From positions 11,068,569 to 11,132,568 of the forward strand of contig CM064429.1 of the NCBI GenBank assembly GCA_032690845.1: a DNA stretch of 64,000 bases. Direction: 5' to 3'. This DNA comes from Eleusine coracana subsp. coracana. Its lineage: Eukaryota; Streptophyta; Magnoliopsida; Poales; Poaceae. The position numbers and the translations under genes are program-made. Below are positions 34,932 through 47,284 of the stretch, piece after piece. Within the stretch, counting starts at the first letter, position 1. Every line of letters starts with the position of its first letter. Under the pieces are notes generated by a model. The model had not been told where the DNA came from. It did no database searches and saw nothing but the letters and a program-made list of their open reading frames with translations.

Positions 34932-36432
34932 ATGAGTGACTGTAATCGTCGCGCCCTGTAATCGTCGCGCAGTAAGGAAAGTGGTGGCGTCCGTGTTCAA
35001 AGCCGGGACAAGCAAGAAGAGAAGGGCACCCCGCTCTGATGATGATTACTCACCCTCTCAAAGTGCTACTGCCGATGCTTCTGAGTTTGGTCAGTCCACC
35101 AATGAGGTAGAAATGGATGAGGCACAAGGAGATGATCTGCTGTTTGACCCCATAGAGTATACTGGAGAAAGGAAACAGTGGGCATCACATGAATACTATA
35201 AAGCCAGACAGGAAGTGGCTTATTCTCAGGATCCAGACTCACCCACACCTCAGTTTCACACTCGGGTGCAACATGATGCTTTCTATGGTATGTTAATTGA
35301 CAAAACAGTATTCACTCACAAGTACACAGATTGGCCATATCTGGCTCAATTTCCAACTGTGAGTCCTCTCTCTACAAAATTTCAAGCTTTGGGATTGCAT
35401 GCCTTTGTGGCACATAAGCAAGATTGGAATGAAACTGTTATCCGGCAATTTTATGCCACCATTGAGGTTGACTTCCCAAGCAAAACTTTCACATGGATGA
35501 CTAATTCAAGGAGGTTCACTGCCACATTTGCAGAGTTTGCTGAGGCGAATGAAATTGACTATAATGTCACTAATGATCAAATTGATGTGCTTGAGCAGGA
35601 GCTACTTAAAGAGCCTGAGTGGGTCAAGTACTATGTTGATGATTCTCAGATAAGGAAATTGGGCAATGTTGGAGGTCTTCTCTATATGCCCAAGGTGATC
35701 AACAAGATAGTGAGGATGACCTTTTATCCTCGAGGTGGAAACTCTGATGCTATTCGGGACTACTATTGGAACATAATTGACTATATCATGCAAGGTCAAG
35801 TGTTTGATGTGGTCCTCCTGATGATGAAGGAGATAGAGAGCTACAGCATGGCAGTAAGGACTAGTCTTTACTATGCTCCTTATATTATGTCTCTAATTCT
35901 CCAGAAGAGCAATTTTCCAACTCGGTATCTTTTTAAGAAACATCCTCGATATCAGCCTTTTAGCTCGGTAAAGCATGAACTCGTAGCACCACCAGCTGCA
36001 GAAGGTGAGGAAGAAGAGGAAAATGTTCAGCCAGAGGTTCCTCAGGCACCACAGGGTCCTCAGATGCCACCACCTCCCCAGATGGATTGGTCACAGTTTG
36101 CTCCTCCGCCTCCGGCATTCTTTGCAGGGATGACCCCTTATCTTGATCAGTACTTTCAGCCTGTGATGCAGAGGTTTGATCAGATACAAGCCTCAAGTAT
36201 TGAGGCTCGTAATTCCTATGAGGCAGTCAGGTCTTCATATGAGGCAGCTAGAACATCCTATGAGGCAGCAAGGACTTCTATTGATGATCTCACCACTAGG
36301 ATGCAGGGTTTAGAGTCTAACTATGATGCTCTATCTTCACACATTTATAGCTACTTTCCTGCACCAGTGCCACCTCCAGAGTTTTTCCAGCCACCATGGT
36401 ATGCCCCTCCACCTCCTCCTCAAGATGATTGA
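34932..36432 (+). pseudogene. Copia A extra ORF after pol (Sirevirus 'env-like' position), start damaged
   Basis: About 490 codons of open sequence after pol, the position of the putative env-like gene of Sireviruses. The natural ATG (34932, good context CCACCATGA) runs MSDCNRRA and meets TAA, because a 16-nt unit (34940-34955) is tandemly duplicated. The downstream frame is open from 34936 to 36432. The protein has a basic Ser-rich N-terminus (KKRRAPRSDDD), a globular core sharing IRQFYATIE, NKIVR and LYYAPYIMSLIL with element B, a Pro-rich segment, three 7-residue repeats of SYEAARS type, a coiled coil and a Pro/Tyr tail. I see no signal peptide or membrane segment, so 'envelope' is not supported. 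Function unknown. Confidence 0.8.
36211..36279 (+). repeat. Three tandem 21-nt coding repeats (SYEAxR heptads)
   Basis: Three in-frame copies encode NSYEAVR, SSYEAAR and TSYEAAR. They extend the coiled-coil part of the extra ORF. Element B lacks this expansion. Confidence 0.85.
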
Positions 36433-37085
36433 AGTCTTGACCATTTTTTGGTCAGTTGATGCCAAAGGGGGAGAACATGAAGAAGTGATGCTATGATGAG
36501 ATGCCAGAGTCAGGGGGAGAAAAGGAAACAAAGATGCAAGCCAGAGTCAGAGGGAGAAAAGGAAACAAAGATGCAAGCCATGATTCTTGATCTATCTATC
36601 TTGCATTTGCATGTGCATCTCATATCTTACTTTCATGCATATTTGAACTTTTTTGAACTTATTTGTGTTTGTTGAACTATGTAACTTTGTTGGATTGTAA
36701 TTTCTTTATGCACCTTGAACCATTTGCTCTTTTATCTGTGCTCATCTCATCTTAATGGTTCAAATGTGTGGATGATGAGGGTGTTCTTACTTGTAATGTT
36801 CAATATTGCTATATATTGGTTATTCTTTGCCTCCTCGCATCCAATGGTACAAGGTAAACTCTACCAATTTGTTCTTTTGAAAATATGCATTGCCATGTTT
36901 GATATATCTTGATCAATGCACCAATTTAGGGGGAGTTTTACCATTTGGTGAGTTCATTAACTTTTTCACATGTACGTGTATTGAAAATTCTATAGCATGT
37001 GATCATTATCTTGTGACTCACCTTAGAGTTTTTCTTTATTGTCTTTATCGGCTTTATATCACTTCTTATGTTGTCATCAATTACC
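36433..37085 (+). other. Copia A 3' non-coding region with repeated polypurine motifs
   Basis: It contains GGGGGAG motifs at 36464-36473, 36512-36519 and 36926-36935, and a 35-nt tandem duplication (about 36503-36574) in which the second motif appears again as AGAGGGAG. Multiple PPT-like motifs before the 3' LTR are a reported Sirevirus trait. Confidence 0.75.
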
Positions 37086-37099
37086 AAAAAGGGGGAGAT
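37086..37099 (+). other. Polypurine tract of Copia A
   Basis: AAAAAGGGGGAGAT lies directly before the 3' LTR and would prime plus-strand synthesis. The element B counterpart is AAAAAGGGAAAGAT at 45906-45919. Confidence 0.9.
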
Positions 37100-38648
37100 T
37101 GAAGCATCTAGGCCCGCTTTAGTGTTTTGGTAATTAATGACGACCCTTATTTTTGACTAACTACGTTGTTGAGATAATTGTGGTTGTAGTCATAATAAGG
37201 AATGGAATGATGGACGAAGTGATATACATATGGATGGCTCAAGGCAAAGGTATCTTGATAGGGTTTTTCTGTTTTGCCGGTCACAAGGAGATTAGAGTTG
37301 AGTGACTGGATTATAGGTTAAATGCCGTACTATCAAGAGGGGTCGATGAGATGACCTTGAGTATCCATGGTTGCCAAAAATGCTCAAAGCCTATCGTTGT
37401 GAGTGGTTCGTTGAGAGACAGCTAAGGGATATAGAAAGGAGGGCTGGCAGAACGCTCCTGGCGGTCTGACCGTGGGGATCCACGGTCTGACCGTAGGTGC
37501 CTCCCAGAGACGACCAGAGAAGTTGGTCCTCGGGTGGCTCGGGTGGTGGCCCGACGGTCTGACCGTTGGGATCCACGGTCTGACCGTGGGTGCTCCCCAG
37601 AGACGGCCAGAGGATTGAGTTCTCTGGTGGCTCGGGAGATGGCCCGACGGTCTGACCGTCCCAAGCCACGGTCTGACCGCCGTCACTTGTCTGGTGTCGA
37701 CAGAGAAGCTGGTCTCGGGTGAAAACTAAAAGTGTCCCAACGGTCTGACCATGTGGGATGTCGGTCTGACCGTCCGGCTCGTGTCAGAACAAGTTTGAAA
37801 GTCAAACTAGCCGTTGGGTTGTACGACGGTCCGACCGTGTGGAGTCACGGTCAGACCGTCCAGCGCACAGAAAGCTGTAACGGCTAGTTTTCAAAGAATG
37901 GGCTATTTATAGCCCCTCTATGCCGTGCATAGAGGGGAGGTTGGCCATTTGAAAAGTATTGTACACCCTTTGGAGCTTATTCCTCTCTCACACAAAGTCC
38001 TAGTGGAAAGATTGCAAGTGTGTGAGTGTGAGTGCCCTAAACTTGAGTGAGTTGAGCATTGTGGCACTTGGGATCCTCAAGCAAGCGTCATCGACTTGTT
38101 ACTCTTGGAGGTTGTCGCCTCCTAGACGGCTTGGAGGAGTCAAATCCGTGAGCCCTTCAAGAAGTGTGTGAAGGAGGCCCGGACTCTTGTGAGAGGTGCG
38201 GTGCTCGCCTCGCCGGAGTGGTGAAGAGCAACCCTAGTGGAATCGAGGTTTGGAGAGGTTCAAGGTATTGATTGTGTTATATCTCAAGTTGTTCTTTGTG
38301 AGCACTTCTTGGCGGTGGAGAAGTGGATACTTGAGGAGAGTAGCATATCATACGCTTGAATCCACCTCAACGTGGATTAGGGGTGATCGGCAAATCACCG
38401 ATACCACGGGAAAATATCCTTTGTCTCTTGTCATGTTGTTCTTTTGTTGTTTACATACTAGAAGTTGCATGATGTATGTCACCTAGGATTGTCAACCTAC
38501 TTTAGTTCAAACCTAGGTTTAGTTGTCTCGTGCTTGCTTTTATCCAATTGTCTTTAAATTCCACAATTAGTCGGATAGTTAGCTTTTAATTTATTAATTC
38601 GGCTATTCACCCCCCCCCCCCCTCTAGCCGGGGTCCTTCGATCCTACA
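37100..38648 (+). repeat. 3' LTR of Copia A
   Basis: It is 1549 bp, 27 bp longer than the 5' LTR: one added 21-nt unit carrying an extra CGGTCTGACCG (ten copies, 37462-37858) and a C-run grown by six bases near 38610-38622. It is followed by the target duplication ATGTT. Confidence 0.95.
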
Positions 38649-38653
38649 ATGTT

Positions 38654-39297
38654 GAAGAACAAGATGTTGGAATTACTTGTGATATGCTTGATTGTGTGCC
38701 TAGCATGAAAAAAGTTAATACTTCTAGTATATCAACTTCATGTGATGATTTATTGGCTATACCATGCTTCTAAAAGTGATTCATATGAAAATATGTCATG
38801 TACATGTGATCCTTTGCTTATTGTTGAAAATGATGAATTATGTGAAATCGTAGACTCTTGTTAAAGCTCTTGCGAATTGTCACAAGGGTGAAAATGTTTT
38901 TAACAAAATGTGGGAGTGTCAAAGATTCACTCTCAAGCATGAGGGACTTGGATTCATCCCTAAGAAAAATAAAAGTGCCTTTGTTGAAAAGAAAACAGCT
39001 TTCATAAGAGAGAATAGTTTGTATTATTCTAAATGCCAAAATACCGGGCATCTTGAAAAGGATTGTACCGGAAGTAAGAATGTGATGCTTAGAGATATGG
39101 ATGCCTCTTATGTTCTTACTAAATCTTCTAATGGTGTTGTTCATGTCAAGTTTGTTGGTAAAAATAAGATGCATGTTCAAAACTCAAAAACTACCTTGTC
39201 AAAAGATGGTGCAAAGAAAAGAAATATTTGGGTGCCAAAATCCTTGGTCACTAACCTCCAAGGACCCAAGCAAGGTTGAGTACCTAAAAGAAACTAA
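38654..39297 (+). pseudogene. Copia B gag, second part (broken)
   Basis: The continuation of element B gag to the right of element A. The best-kept part is 38908-39276, with FTLKHEGLGFIPKKN and a second zinc knuckle whose first Cys is replaced (YYSKCQNTGHLEKDC). TGA at 39277-39279 replaces the Trp codon of the QIWVPK motif; the regular gag stop TAA is at 39295-39297. Confidence 0.82.
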
Positions 39298-39310
39298 TTT
39301 TGTTTTGTAG

Positions 39311-42300
39311 GTGAACTATAAATCCGGTGGACATCATTGGGTGCTTGATAGTAGTTGCTCTCAACACATGACCGGAAATGGAAGCATGTTCACCTTAATG
39401 AATTATGAAGGTTCAGAATTTGACAAGATTACATTTGGAGATAATAGCAAAGGCAAAGTGAAAGGATTGGGAAAAATTGCCATCTCAAATGATCTATCTA
39501 TCTCAAATATGTTGTTAGTTGAATCATTAAGTTTTAACTTGCTATCGGTTGCTCAATTATGTGATCTTGGACTCACTTGCATTTTCTCTCCAAAAGATGT
39601 CATCATTACTAGCATAAAAAACAATGAGTTGATTTTTAAAGGATTTCAGTATGGAAATCTTTACCTTGTGGATTTCTCATCAGAAGATGCTAACTTGAGC
39701 ACTTGCTTATTTACCAAAGCCTCAAAAGGATGGCTGTGGCATAGAAGGCTTGGTCATGTTGGAATGAAACAATTTAACCGGCTTATGAAGCATGATCTAG
39801 TAATTGGATTGCAAGATGTGATTTTTGAAAAGAATAAATTATGTAGTGCTTGTCAATCCGGAAAACAAGTCGGAAGCTCTCATCCATCAAAAAGTGTTAT
39901 GTCCACTACAAGACCATTGGAATTACTACATATGGATTTGTTTGGACCAACCAGCATTGGTGGAAATAGCTATTGTCTTGTTATTATGAATGATTTCTCA
40001 AGATACACAAGGGTATTCTTTCTACACGACAAATCAAATGTATTTGGCATATTCAAGAGCTTTGCCAAAAGAGCTAAAAATGAATTTGAGTTCAACATCA
40101 AGAAAATTAGAAGTGACAATGGCACCGAGTTCAAAAATTATAAAGTTGATGAGTATTGTGAAGAAAAAAGGAATTAAGCATGAATTTTCAGCAAAGTACA
40201 CTCCGGAACAAAATGGTGTTGTTGAAAGGAAAAACAGAACCTTGATCGATATGGCAAGATCAATGCTCTCGGAATATATTGTTTCAGACAGTTTTTGGGC
40301 TGAAGCTATCAACACTGCTTGTCATGCCTCAAATAGATTATATTGCCATCAATTATTGAAAAATACTCCATATGAATTGCTAGTGGGGAGAAAGCCAAAT
40401 ATTTCATATTTTCGGGTGTTTGGTTGTAAATGCTATATATTGAGAAAAGACTCAAGATTGTGAAAGTTCCAAAGTAAATGTGATGAAGGATTTTCACTTG
40501 GATATTCTTCAAATAGCAAAGCTTATCGAGTATTCAATAAAAATTCTAGAATTAGAAGAGTCAAGTGATGTTGAGTTTGATGAGACCAATGGATCTCAAC
40601 AAGAACAAGAAAATTTAGATGATGTAGGAGATGAGGGATTAAGAAAAACTATGAAGAATATAACCATGGGTGATACAAAACCCAAGAATGAAGAAGATTG
40701 TGATATGAGTACATCAATATTTCAAGTACCATCCTCTTCACCTACTTCAAATGATCATGGTCAATCTATCAATAAGGATGGAGGTGAAAATGTTACAATC
40801 CAATCTGAAAATGAAGATTCCTCAAACACTCCTCAAGACATAAATGCTCAACCTAAGATTCATAATTCTATTGCAAAAGATCATCCGATTGGTCAAATTG
40901 TTGGTGATATAAACAAAGGTGTTCAAACAAGATCAAGACTTGCATCATTTTGTGAACACTATTTTTTTTGTGTCAAATAGAGAACCAACCAAAATAGATG
41001 AAGCTTTGAAAGATCTGGATTGGGTAAATGCTATGCATGAAGAACAAAATAATTTTGTTCGCTATGATGTACAGGAATTAGTAAAGAGACCAAGTGATCA
41101 TAATGTCATTGGGACAAAATGGGTATTTCAGAACAAGCAAGATGAAAACGGTGTAGTTGTGCGAAACAAGGCAAGACTTGTGGCACAAGGCTACACTCAA
41201 GTTGAAGGCTTGGATTTTGATGAAACATTTGCTCTCGTGGCAAGAGTTGAAGCAATAAGAATCTTACTTGCATATGCCACTTCTCACAATATCAAATTAT
41301 ATCAAATGGATGTGAAAAGTGCCTTCTTAAATGGAAAAATAAATGAGCTAGTATTTATGGAACAACCACCCGGTTTTGAAGATCCAAAGAAGCCAAATCA
41401 TGTTTACAAGCTCTCCAAAGCACTATATGGCCTTAAACAAGCACCACGTGCTTGGTATGAAAGATTGAGGGATTTTCTCATTTCAAAGGGATTTAAAATT
41501 GGAAAGGTGGACACCACTTTATTTACCAAGAAAATTGGAGATGATCTATTCAATTGTCAAATATATGTTGATGACATTATCTTTGGATCAACAAATCAAG
41601 ATTTTTGTGAGGAATTTGGAAATATGATGTCCAAAAAATTTGAAATGTCTATGATTGGTGAATTGAGTTTCTTTCTTGGTCTTCAAGTGAAACAAACAAA
41701 TGATGGGACTTTTATTTGCCAAAGCAAGTATGTGAATGACCTTCTCAAACGATTTGGTATGGAAAATTCTAAAGCAATCAAGACACTTATGGCAACAAAT
41801 GCACATCTTGATCTTGATGAAGAAGAAAAATCGGTTGATCTAAAGTTATATTGGTCTATGATTGGAAGTCTTCTCTACCTCACCGCATCTAGGCCCGATA
41901 TAATATTTAGTGTTTGTATGTGTGCAAGATATCAAGCATCACCAAAAGAGTGTCATATGATGGATGTTAAAAGAATATTGATATACTTGAAGCAAACACC
42001 AAATTTAGACTTATGGTATCCAAAAGGTGCTCAATTTGTTCTCATTGGATTTTCTAATTCAGATTATGCCGGATGCAAAATTGATAGAAAAAGTACCTCT
42101 GGCACATGTCAATTGCTTGAAAGATCATTGGTTTCATGGTCATCAAAAAAGCAAAATTCAGTTGCTCTCTCTACCGCCAAAGCCGAATATGTTTCAACCG
42201 GAAGTTGTTGTGCACAATTATCATGGATGAAGCAAACATTGTTGGATTATGGAGTAAAATTTGATTGCACTCCTCTCTTATGTGACAATAAAAGTGTTGT

Positions 42301-42517
42301 GAAGATTGCTACAAATCCCGTCCAACACAAGAGAACCAAGCATATTGATATTCGCCATCCCTTTATAAGGGATCATGTGAGCAAAGGAGACATTGTGTTG
42401 GAAAGTGTGATGACGGAAGATCAATTGGCTGATATCTTCAGCAAACCTCTTGATGAGACTCGGTTTTGCAAGTTGAGAAGTGAACTCAATGTTATTTATA
42501 TTTCCAACATTACTTGA
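39311..42517 (+). pseudogene. Copia B pol (protease, integrase, reverse transcriptase, RNase H), broken
   Basis: It has the same domain order as element A. Protease is 39311-39480, complete in length, but its site reads DSSCSQHMTG with Gly replaced by Ser. Integrase follows (GWLWHRRLGHVGM, HMDLFGP, RSDNGTEF), with a frameshift in an A-run near 40165. The Glu-containing block PEQNGVVERK is in the next frame (to 40463, in-frame TGA). Further shifts near 40545 and in a T-run near 40965 lead to 40919-42517, which carries reverse transcriptase (MDVKSAFLNG, YVDDIIFG) and RNase H (STAKAEY, Glu to Lys). It could not make an active enzyme. Confidence 0.9.
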
Positions 42518-43525
42518 TGGATTCCTTCTTAGCTTTTCATCTGCTCTTGATTTGACTCAATTTGCTTTTGGATGTCACATTTAGGGGGAGCCCTATATCA
42601 TCTCATATCTAATGGTTCCTCTCTTAAGTGAATAAATCAAAACTGATGCAATAATGTTCTTCAAAGCATTCTTTTCTGAAACGATCAAATATATGCAAAA
42701 TCATTTGAAGGAGTTCAAAATTACCAATCTGATTTTAAAAGTTTTTTTACTAATCTATTTCCATAAAACTCTCCTCTTTCATCTAAAAGGGCTTGAAATG
42801 ACAATTTCTTTTCTTCTCTAAAAATTTACTTTTGGCATCTAATGAGCTCCACACATAGAATTTCGCATTTTCATATGCAATGATCCACAAGGTGTATTTC
42901 TGCTCACACATTCCCATGTTGAATACTCTTCTCATTTTTCTCTCTTATCTTTGACTCTTAGTTGAAATTCTCTTGTTGCTTGTCGATTTTCATGAAGAAA
43001 GAGATCATGAGACATTTAAGTGATTCAAGGAGTACATTATATTGGATACTCAGTAATCAAAGTGGAAGAATCAAGAAACAAAAGAATTATGTATGTTAAA
43101 AGTGATTCAGTTGGAAGATTGGAAGCTATCTACGAATTTTCAGAAAAACTTAGTGTTGAATCTGTCGAATTGCAGCCCGCGGTCAGACAGCCAGATGGGC
43201 ACAGTCCGACCGCCGGTGATGGTCCGACCGCGAAAGAGTTTCGGTCAGATCGGTAGGGGGAGGCCTAGAAAATTCTCTCTGGAAGCGAGCGGTCCGACCG
43301 CTAGGGGCGCGCGGTGAGACCGCCAGCCGCATACGAATCTCGATCCATTCTTTGTCTCTATGTCTTCCTTCTCCTCCATACCCTTTTGGCCACAACTCTC
43401 CACCACGAACAAAAACACATCTCTTGACTTCTCTCTCTCCTTGAGGGTGACCTCCATTGAAGGGAGGGTCTCCCTTGCTCCCGGTCCAACCAGAGGTCAT
43501 CCCCGGTCTCACTGTTGGCTCCTCC
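42518..43525 (+). other. Copia B spacer between pol and the extra ORF
   Basis: Non-coding. It has a polypurine-like motif TTAGGGGGAG at 42581-42590 and, at about 43179-43325, six degenerate copies of the CGGTCAGACCG palindrome, mirroring element A. A further pair lies at about 43909-43940. Confidence 0.65.
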
Positions 43526-43530
43526 ATCAT

Positions 43531-45548
43531 GTCCTCTCGGTATTATGCCCATCTTCTTACTTCTCACCATGGATTTCGATGCCTTTCTTATGGATAGGGT
43601 TAGACTTGAGAGAAGATTGCTACTCATGATGATTAATGTGGATATTGTTAAGTATCTGGAGAACATTTTATGGTACCACTATAATTATGTGTTGACAATT
43701 TCTGAACTTAGCAAATGATTTCACTCCTAGGGTTCATGTTGCTAGGGTTTGCTCACAAGATGAAATTTTGGGAAGCATGACATGTTCTATATGCCCTTTC
43801 ATACATAGATGTGATGCCTTTGATCTTATGATGAAATTTTTTGGATGGATTGTTGTCTTTTGGATATCACTCAATGACCCCTGTCTTGTGGCATTTGGGT
43901 GCTGGCGGTCAGACCGCCAGTGGCCCGCGGTCTGACCGCCAGGGCCGACCAGGCTAGAATTCTTTGACATCTTGCACATTCGATGTTATTTGGGTTTGCT
44001 ATTGTTGTGATCTCTGTTCTTATCATTGATATACATGTACTATTTTCCCCGTGCCGCCAAAGACGCTGCCACGAAGTTGATTGCTAAGAAGCTCAAGAAG
44101 AAGCGTTGTGTTGATGATGCCGACTCGGACTATGGCCGTGACTCTGATTATGAGCAGCCCGATACTACAGAGTTTGAGTCATCAGTTGCTAGGGGTTCTA
44201 ATACTGTTGATATGGAAGATGCCAGTGATGCCGATGAAGAGTTTGATCCTTCTTACTGGAACATACCCAAGAAAAGGTGGAAGGCTGATGAGTATGTGAG
44301 AGCTCGGCGCAACTATGCCTATGAACTCGATGTCTCCTCTTCAATTCCTCAATTTCACACCAAGGTACAACTTGACACTTTTCTTGGACATCCCGTGGAC
44401 AAGGGCATTTCCCTCATAAATGGATTGATTGGACCTACATTGATCAATTCGACTCTGTCAAGCCTTTGATTCCTCTATTTAAAACTGTTGGCCTTTATGA
44501 CTTTGTGGAACTCAAGTGTTCATGGAATGATACTATCATTCGTCAGTTCTATGCTACCATAGAAATTGATTGGGAGGAAAACGAGCTCACTTGGATGACT
44601 GGCACTCGCTGTTACTCTGCTTCCTTCACTGACTTTGCAACGGCCATCAAAATTGATAGAACTGGATATGATGTTGGTGTCAATATATGGGATGAGGACA
44701 ACCTTCCTGAGAATGAGTGGATTGCTCACTACTCTCCAAATCAGGGGATCCTTGGTCATGTCAATGGTCTTAAGCCTATGCCTGCTGTTGTGAACAAAAT
44801 TGTAAGAGTAACCATGTTTCCTAAGAGTGGGAACTCTGAGGTCATTCGAGATAAATTTTGGAACTTCATACATCACATCATGGGCGGGCGCCGGATTGAT
44901 ATTGTTCGCTTCATGCTTAAATACATTGAGCAAGTTTCATCCAATATCCATCTCAATCTCTATTATGCCCCCTACATCATGTCACTTATTCTTCGGCAGA
45001 CCAAGTTCATGGTGCGTGATTTTCGGACTCCACACCCAAGCTATAAGCCCTTTTCTACAACTAAGCATGTGGTCACTCAACAACCACCAGCAGCCCCTGG
45101 TCAGCAAGATCATGGTGCACATGAACAGGAACATGAGGAAGAAGATCCCCAGTGGCAGCCATGGGCTCCTGCACCTCCTCCACCACCTGCTCAGGACTTC
45201 CAGGCTTATCTCCCTCATATTCAGAGTGCAGTCCAGCAGGGAATATAGGCTAGTATGGATGCTTTTCACACCTCATATGCTCAGCAGTACTATACTCCCA
45301 TGATGCAGCAGCTCAACATCATGCAACAGAACATGGGTCAGATGAGAACAGAGGTTGATGCCCTCAACACTCAGTTTCAGACCATGACCACAAACTACAA
45401 CAATCTTCACAAGGACTATCAGACCTTGCAACAGGAGTTTCATGATTTCAGCAGCCATATGTTTGGTGTATTTCCTCGTCCTCCTCCTTCGTCGGGGTAT
45501 ATGCCTTATCCTTACTATCCACCACCGCCTCCACCAGCGGACGAGTGA
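43531..45548 (+). pseudogene. Copia B extra ORF after pol, broken and perhaps interrupted by an intron
   Basis: The counterpart of the element A extra ORF. A candidate start ATGTCCTCTCG|GT (43531) is separated by about 500 bp from the coding block that begins near 44051; this gap could be an intron or an insertion. The coding blocks are 44051-44466, then a frameshift, 44466-45248 (core with IRQFYATIE, NKIVR, LYYAPYIMSLIL; Pro/Gln/Glu-rich linker), an in-frame TAG at 45246-45248, and 45255-45548 (coiled coil with Gln-rich repeats and a Pro/Tyr tail). Architecture and core motifs match element A although much of the sequence has diverged. Confidence 0.75.
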
Positions 45549-45919
45549 TCTTTTTGGCAATATGATGCCAAAGGGGGAGTGAATTAGATGAAGATGAAGT
45601 ATGATGAGAAGATGAAGATCAAGAAAATGACTTTGAGCAAGATGGATGGATGGATTGGACCTTGATATGAAATTCATGGCTATCTCTTTCTTTGCTTCTC
45701 ATTTGTATCTTGTTATGGTTGTGTCAAACTTTGTCGCTTGCTTTCATTTGAACTTTGGCTTGTAATGTTGGTTTGCTCTTGAATATTTGGCTTAAAATTT
45801 GGTTTGAGTTTATCTTGAGTTTATCATGATTATGCTAACATTCTGGGGGAGCTCACTCTATGTGGCTCATTCATGCTTCACTTCATTGTGTTGTCATCAA
45901 TTAACAAAAAGGGAAAGAT
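45549..45919 (+). other. Copia B 3' non-coding region and polypurine tract
   Basis: It has GGGGGAG motifs at about 45570 and 45845, and the PPT AAAAAGGGAAAGAT directly before the 3' LTR. Confidence 0.7.
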
Positions 45920-47281
45920 TGAAATATCTAGGACCTAGATTGAGGGTTTTGGTAATTAATGAAAACTTGTGACTTATTATATTCTAATGATGATCAATTC
46001 ATAAATTCATATTTCAATGAAGATGAAGAATGCAACACAAGGCAACAGGTACAAAAATAGGTTTTTCTATCTTACGGGTCATAAGGTGATTAGAGGAGAA
46101 AATGACCAGATTGCTAGCATAGTTGCCGAACTATTAAGAGGGGTAGATGCTCTAGTACTTGATGAATATTTAGTTGCCACTTTGTGAGATTTCATTTATC
46201 CAACTCCTTGTCAAAATACACCTCCATATAATCTTTGAAAAACCTATGCAAGTTTCATCAAATATTCCTTGCCTATCCAATGATGTTTTTACTCCAACAA
46301 ATTTCCTGAAAATTACATGCTGGAAACCCTCAAGTTCTTTTCCTGAAAAATTCCTATCGAAGGAGGGCTGGCGGTCTGACTATGACTGTGCTGCGGTCTG
46401 ACTGTGAGCGTCCAGAGGGGTGCGAACAGCCTGCCAATGGCGGTATCACTGCCAGGGGACAACGGTCCAACCGCCAGGCCGGGGCGGTCTGACCGCCAGG
46501 ACGTGACGGTCTGACTGTCCTCGTCCAGAGAGGGCCGAGGACCTAACCCTTGTGGCGGTCTGACCACATGGAGCTACCGGTCTGACCGCTAAGCAAAGGT
46601 GGTCTGACAGTGGGCCATGGATGGTCTGGCCGTGCTTGACCAGAGAGTTCTGGGCCTTGGTCTGACTCTGATGGTCTGACCGCCAGTGGTGCTCGGTCTG
46701 ACCGCCAGTCTTCAGGCATGTTTGATTATCGGTCAAACTAGTCGTTGGGTCTGTGGTGGTCTGACCGCCAGGAGCGCAGAAAGTTGTAACAGCTAGTTTT
46801 TTATGTCTAGGCTATATATACCCACTTCTCTCGTGCAATTGAGCTCTCTTGACACCCTGAGCTATATTGTTGAGTCATATGAGTCTTCTCTTCTCTCACA
46901 CAAGCTTCCATTGATCCATTGCAAGTGTGTAAGATTCTAGTGCATGTTTCTTGAGTGATTCAAGCGTTGTCGCACTAGTGTTCATCAAGCAGGCGGCGTC
47001 GGCTTATTACTCTTGGAGGTTGCTGTCTCCTAGTCGGCTTGGTGGCGTAAAAACTGTGAGCCCTTCAAGAAGATTGTGAAGGAGGCCCGGTGTTCTTGTA
47101 AGAGGTTTTGTACTCATCTCATCGGAGCGGTAAAGGGTAACTCTAGTGAAATCGAGGTTTAGAGAGGTTCAAGGGATTGGTTTAGCTTAAGATCAAGTTG
47201 CTCTTGTGCGAGCTCTTCTTGTTGGAGAAGTGAGTTCTTGATAGAGAAGCAAATCAAAGGTTTGAATCCACCCCATCCACC

Positions 47282-47284
<3 letters not shown>
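45920..47284 (+). repeat. 3' LTR of Copia B (3' end missing)
   Basis: It begins TGAAATATCTAGG and has about a dozen degenerate CGGTCTGACCG copies (46369-46774) and a TATA-like site at about 46810. It resembles the element A LTR until GAATCCACC (about 47270). The last 350 bp or so are absent, replaced by a microsatellite. Confidence 0.85.

Larger units (their letters stand above)
27093..38648 (+). mobile_element. Copia element A (Sirevirus-like, young, nearly complete)
   Basis: An 11,556 bp element with target duplication ATGTT (27088-27092 and 38649-38653), inserted in gag of element B. LTRs are 27093-28614 and 37100-38648 and differ by about 15 substitutions in 1.5 kb plus two length changes, about 1%. 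Layout: primer binding site, gag with two zinc knuckles, pol (protease remnant, integrase, reverse transcriptase, RNase H), a non-coding spacer with palindromes, an extra ORF of about 500 codons, repeated polypurine motifs and the PPT. This matches the Sirevirus (SIRE/Maximus) lineage. Despite its youth it has a gag frameshift, a deletion after the protease active site and a 16-nt duplication at the start of the extra ORF. Confidence 0.95.
25564..47284 (+). mobile_element. Copia element B (Sirevirus-like, old, split by element A)
   Basis: A Ty1/Copia element (integrase before reverse transcriptase) inserted in the CACTA element. It consists of 25564-27092 and 38649-47284, about 10.2 kb without element A. 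The 5' LTR keeps only about the first 218 bp: a deletion joins it to the gag leader and removes the rest of the LTR and the primer binding site. gag, pol and an extra ORF all carry stops and frameshifts. The 3' LTR (from 45920) loses its end at a CT/CA microsatellite. The bases GATGC precede the 5' end, but no matching duplication remains at the right. It is a diverged relative of element A, with the same layout. Confidence 0.88.

Noticed and set aside
34936..36432. True envelope glycoprotein
   Set aside because: No signal peptide, membrane helix or glycoprotein pattern is visible; only the position matches elements called env-like.
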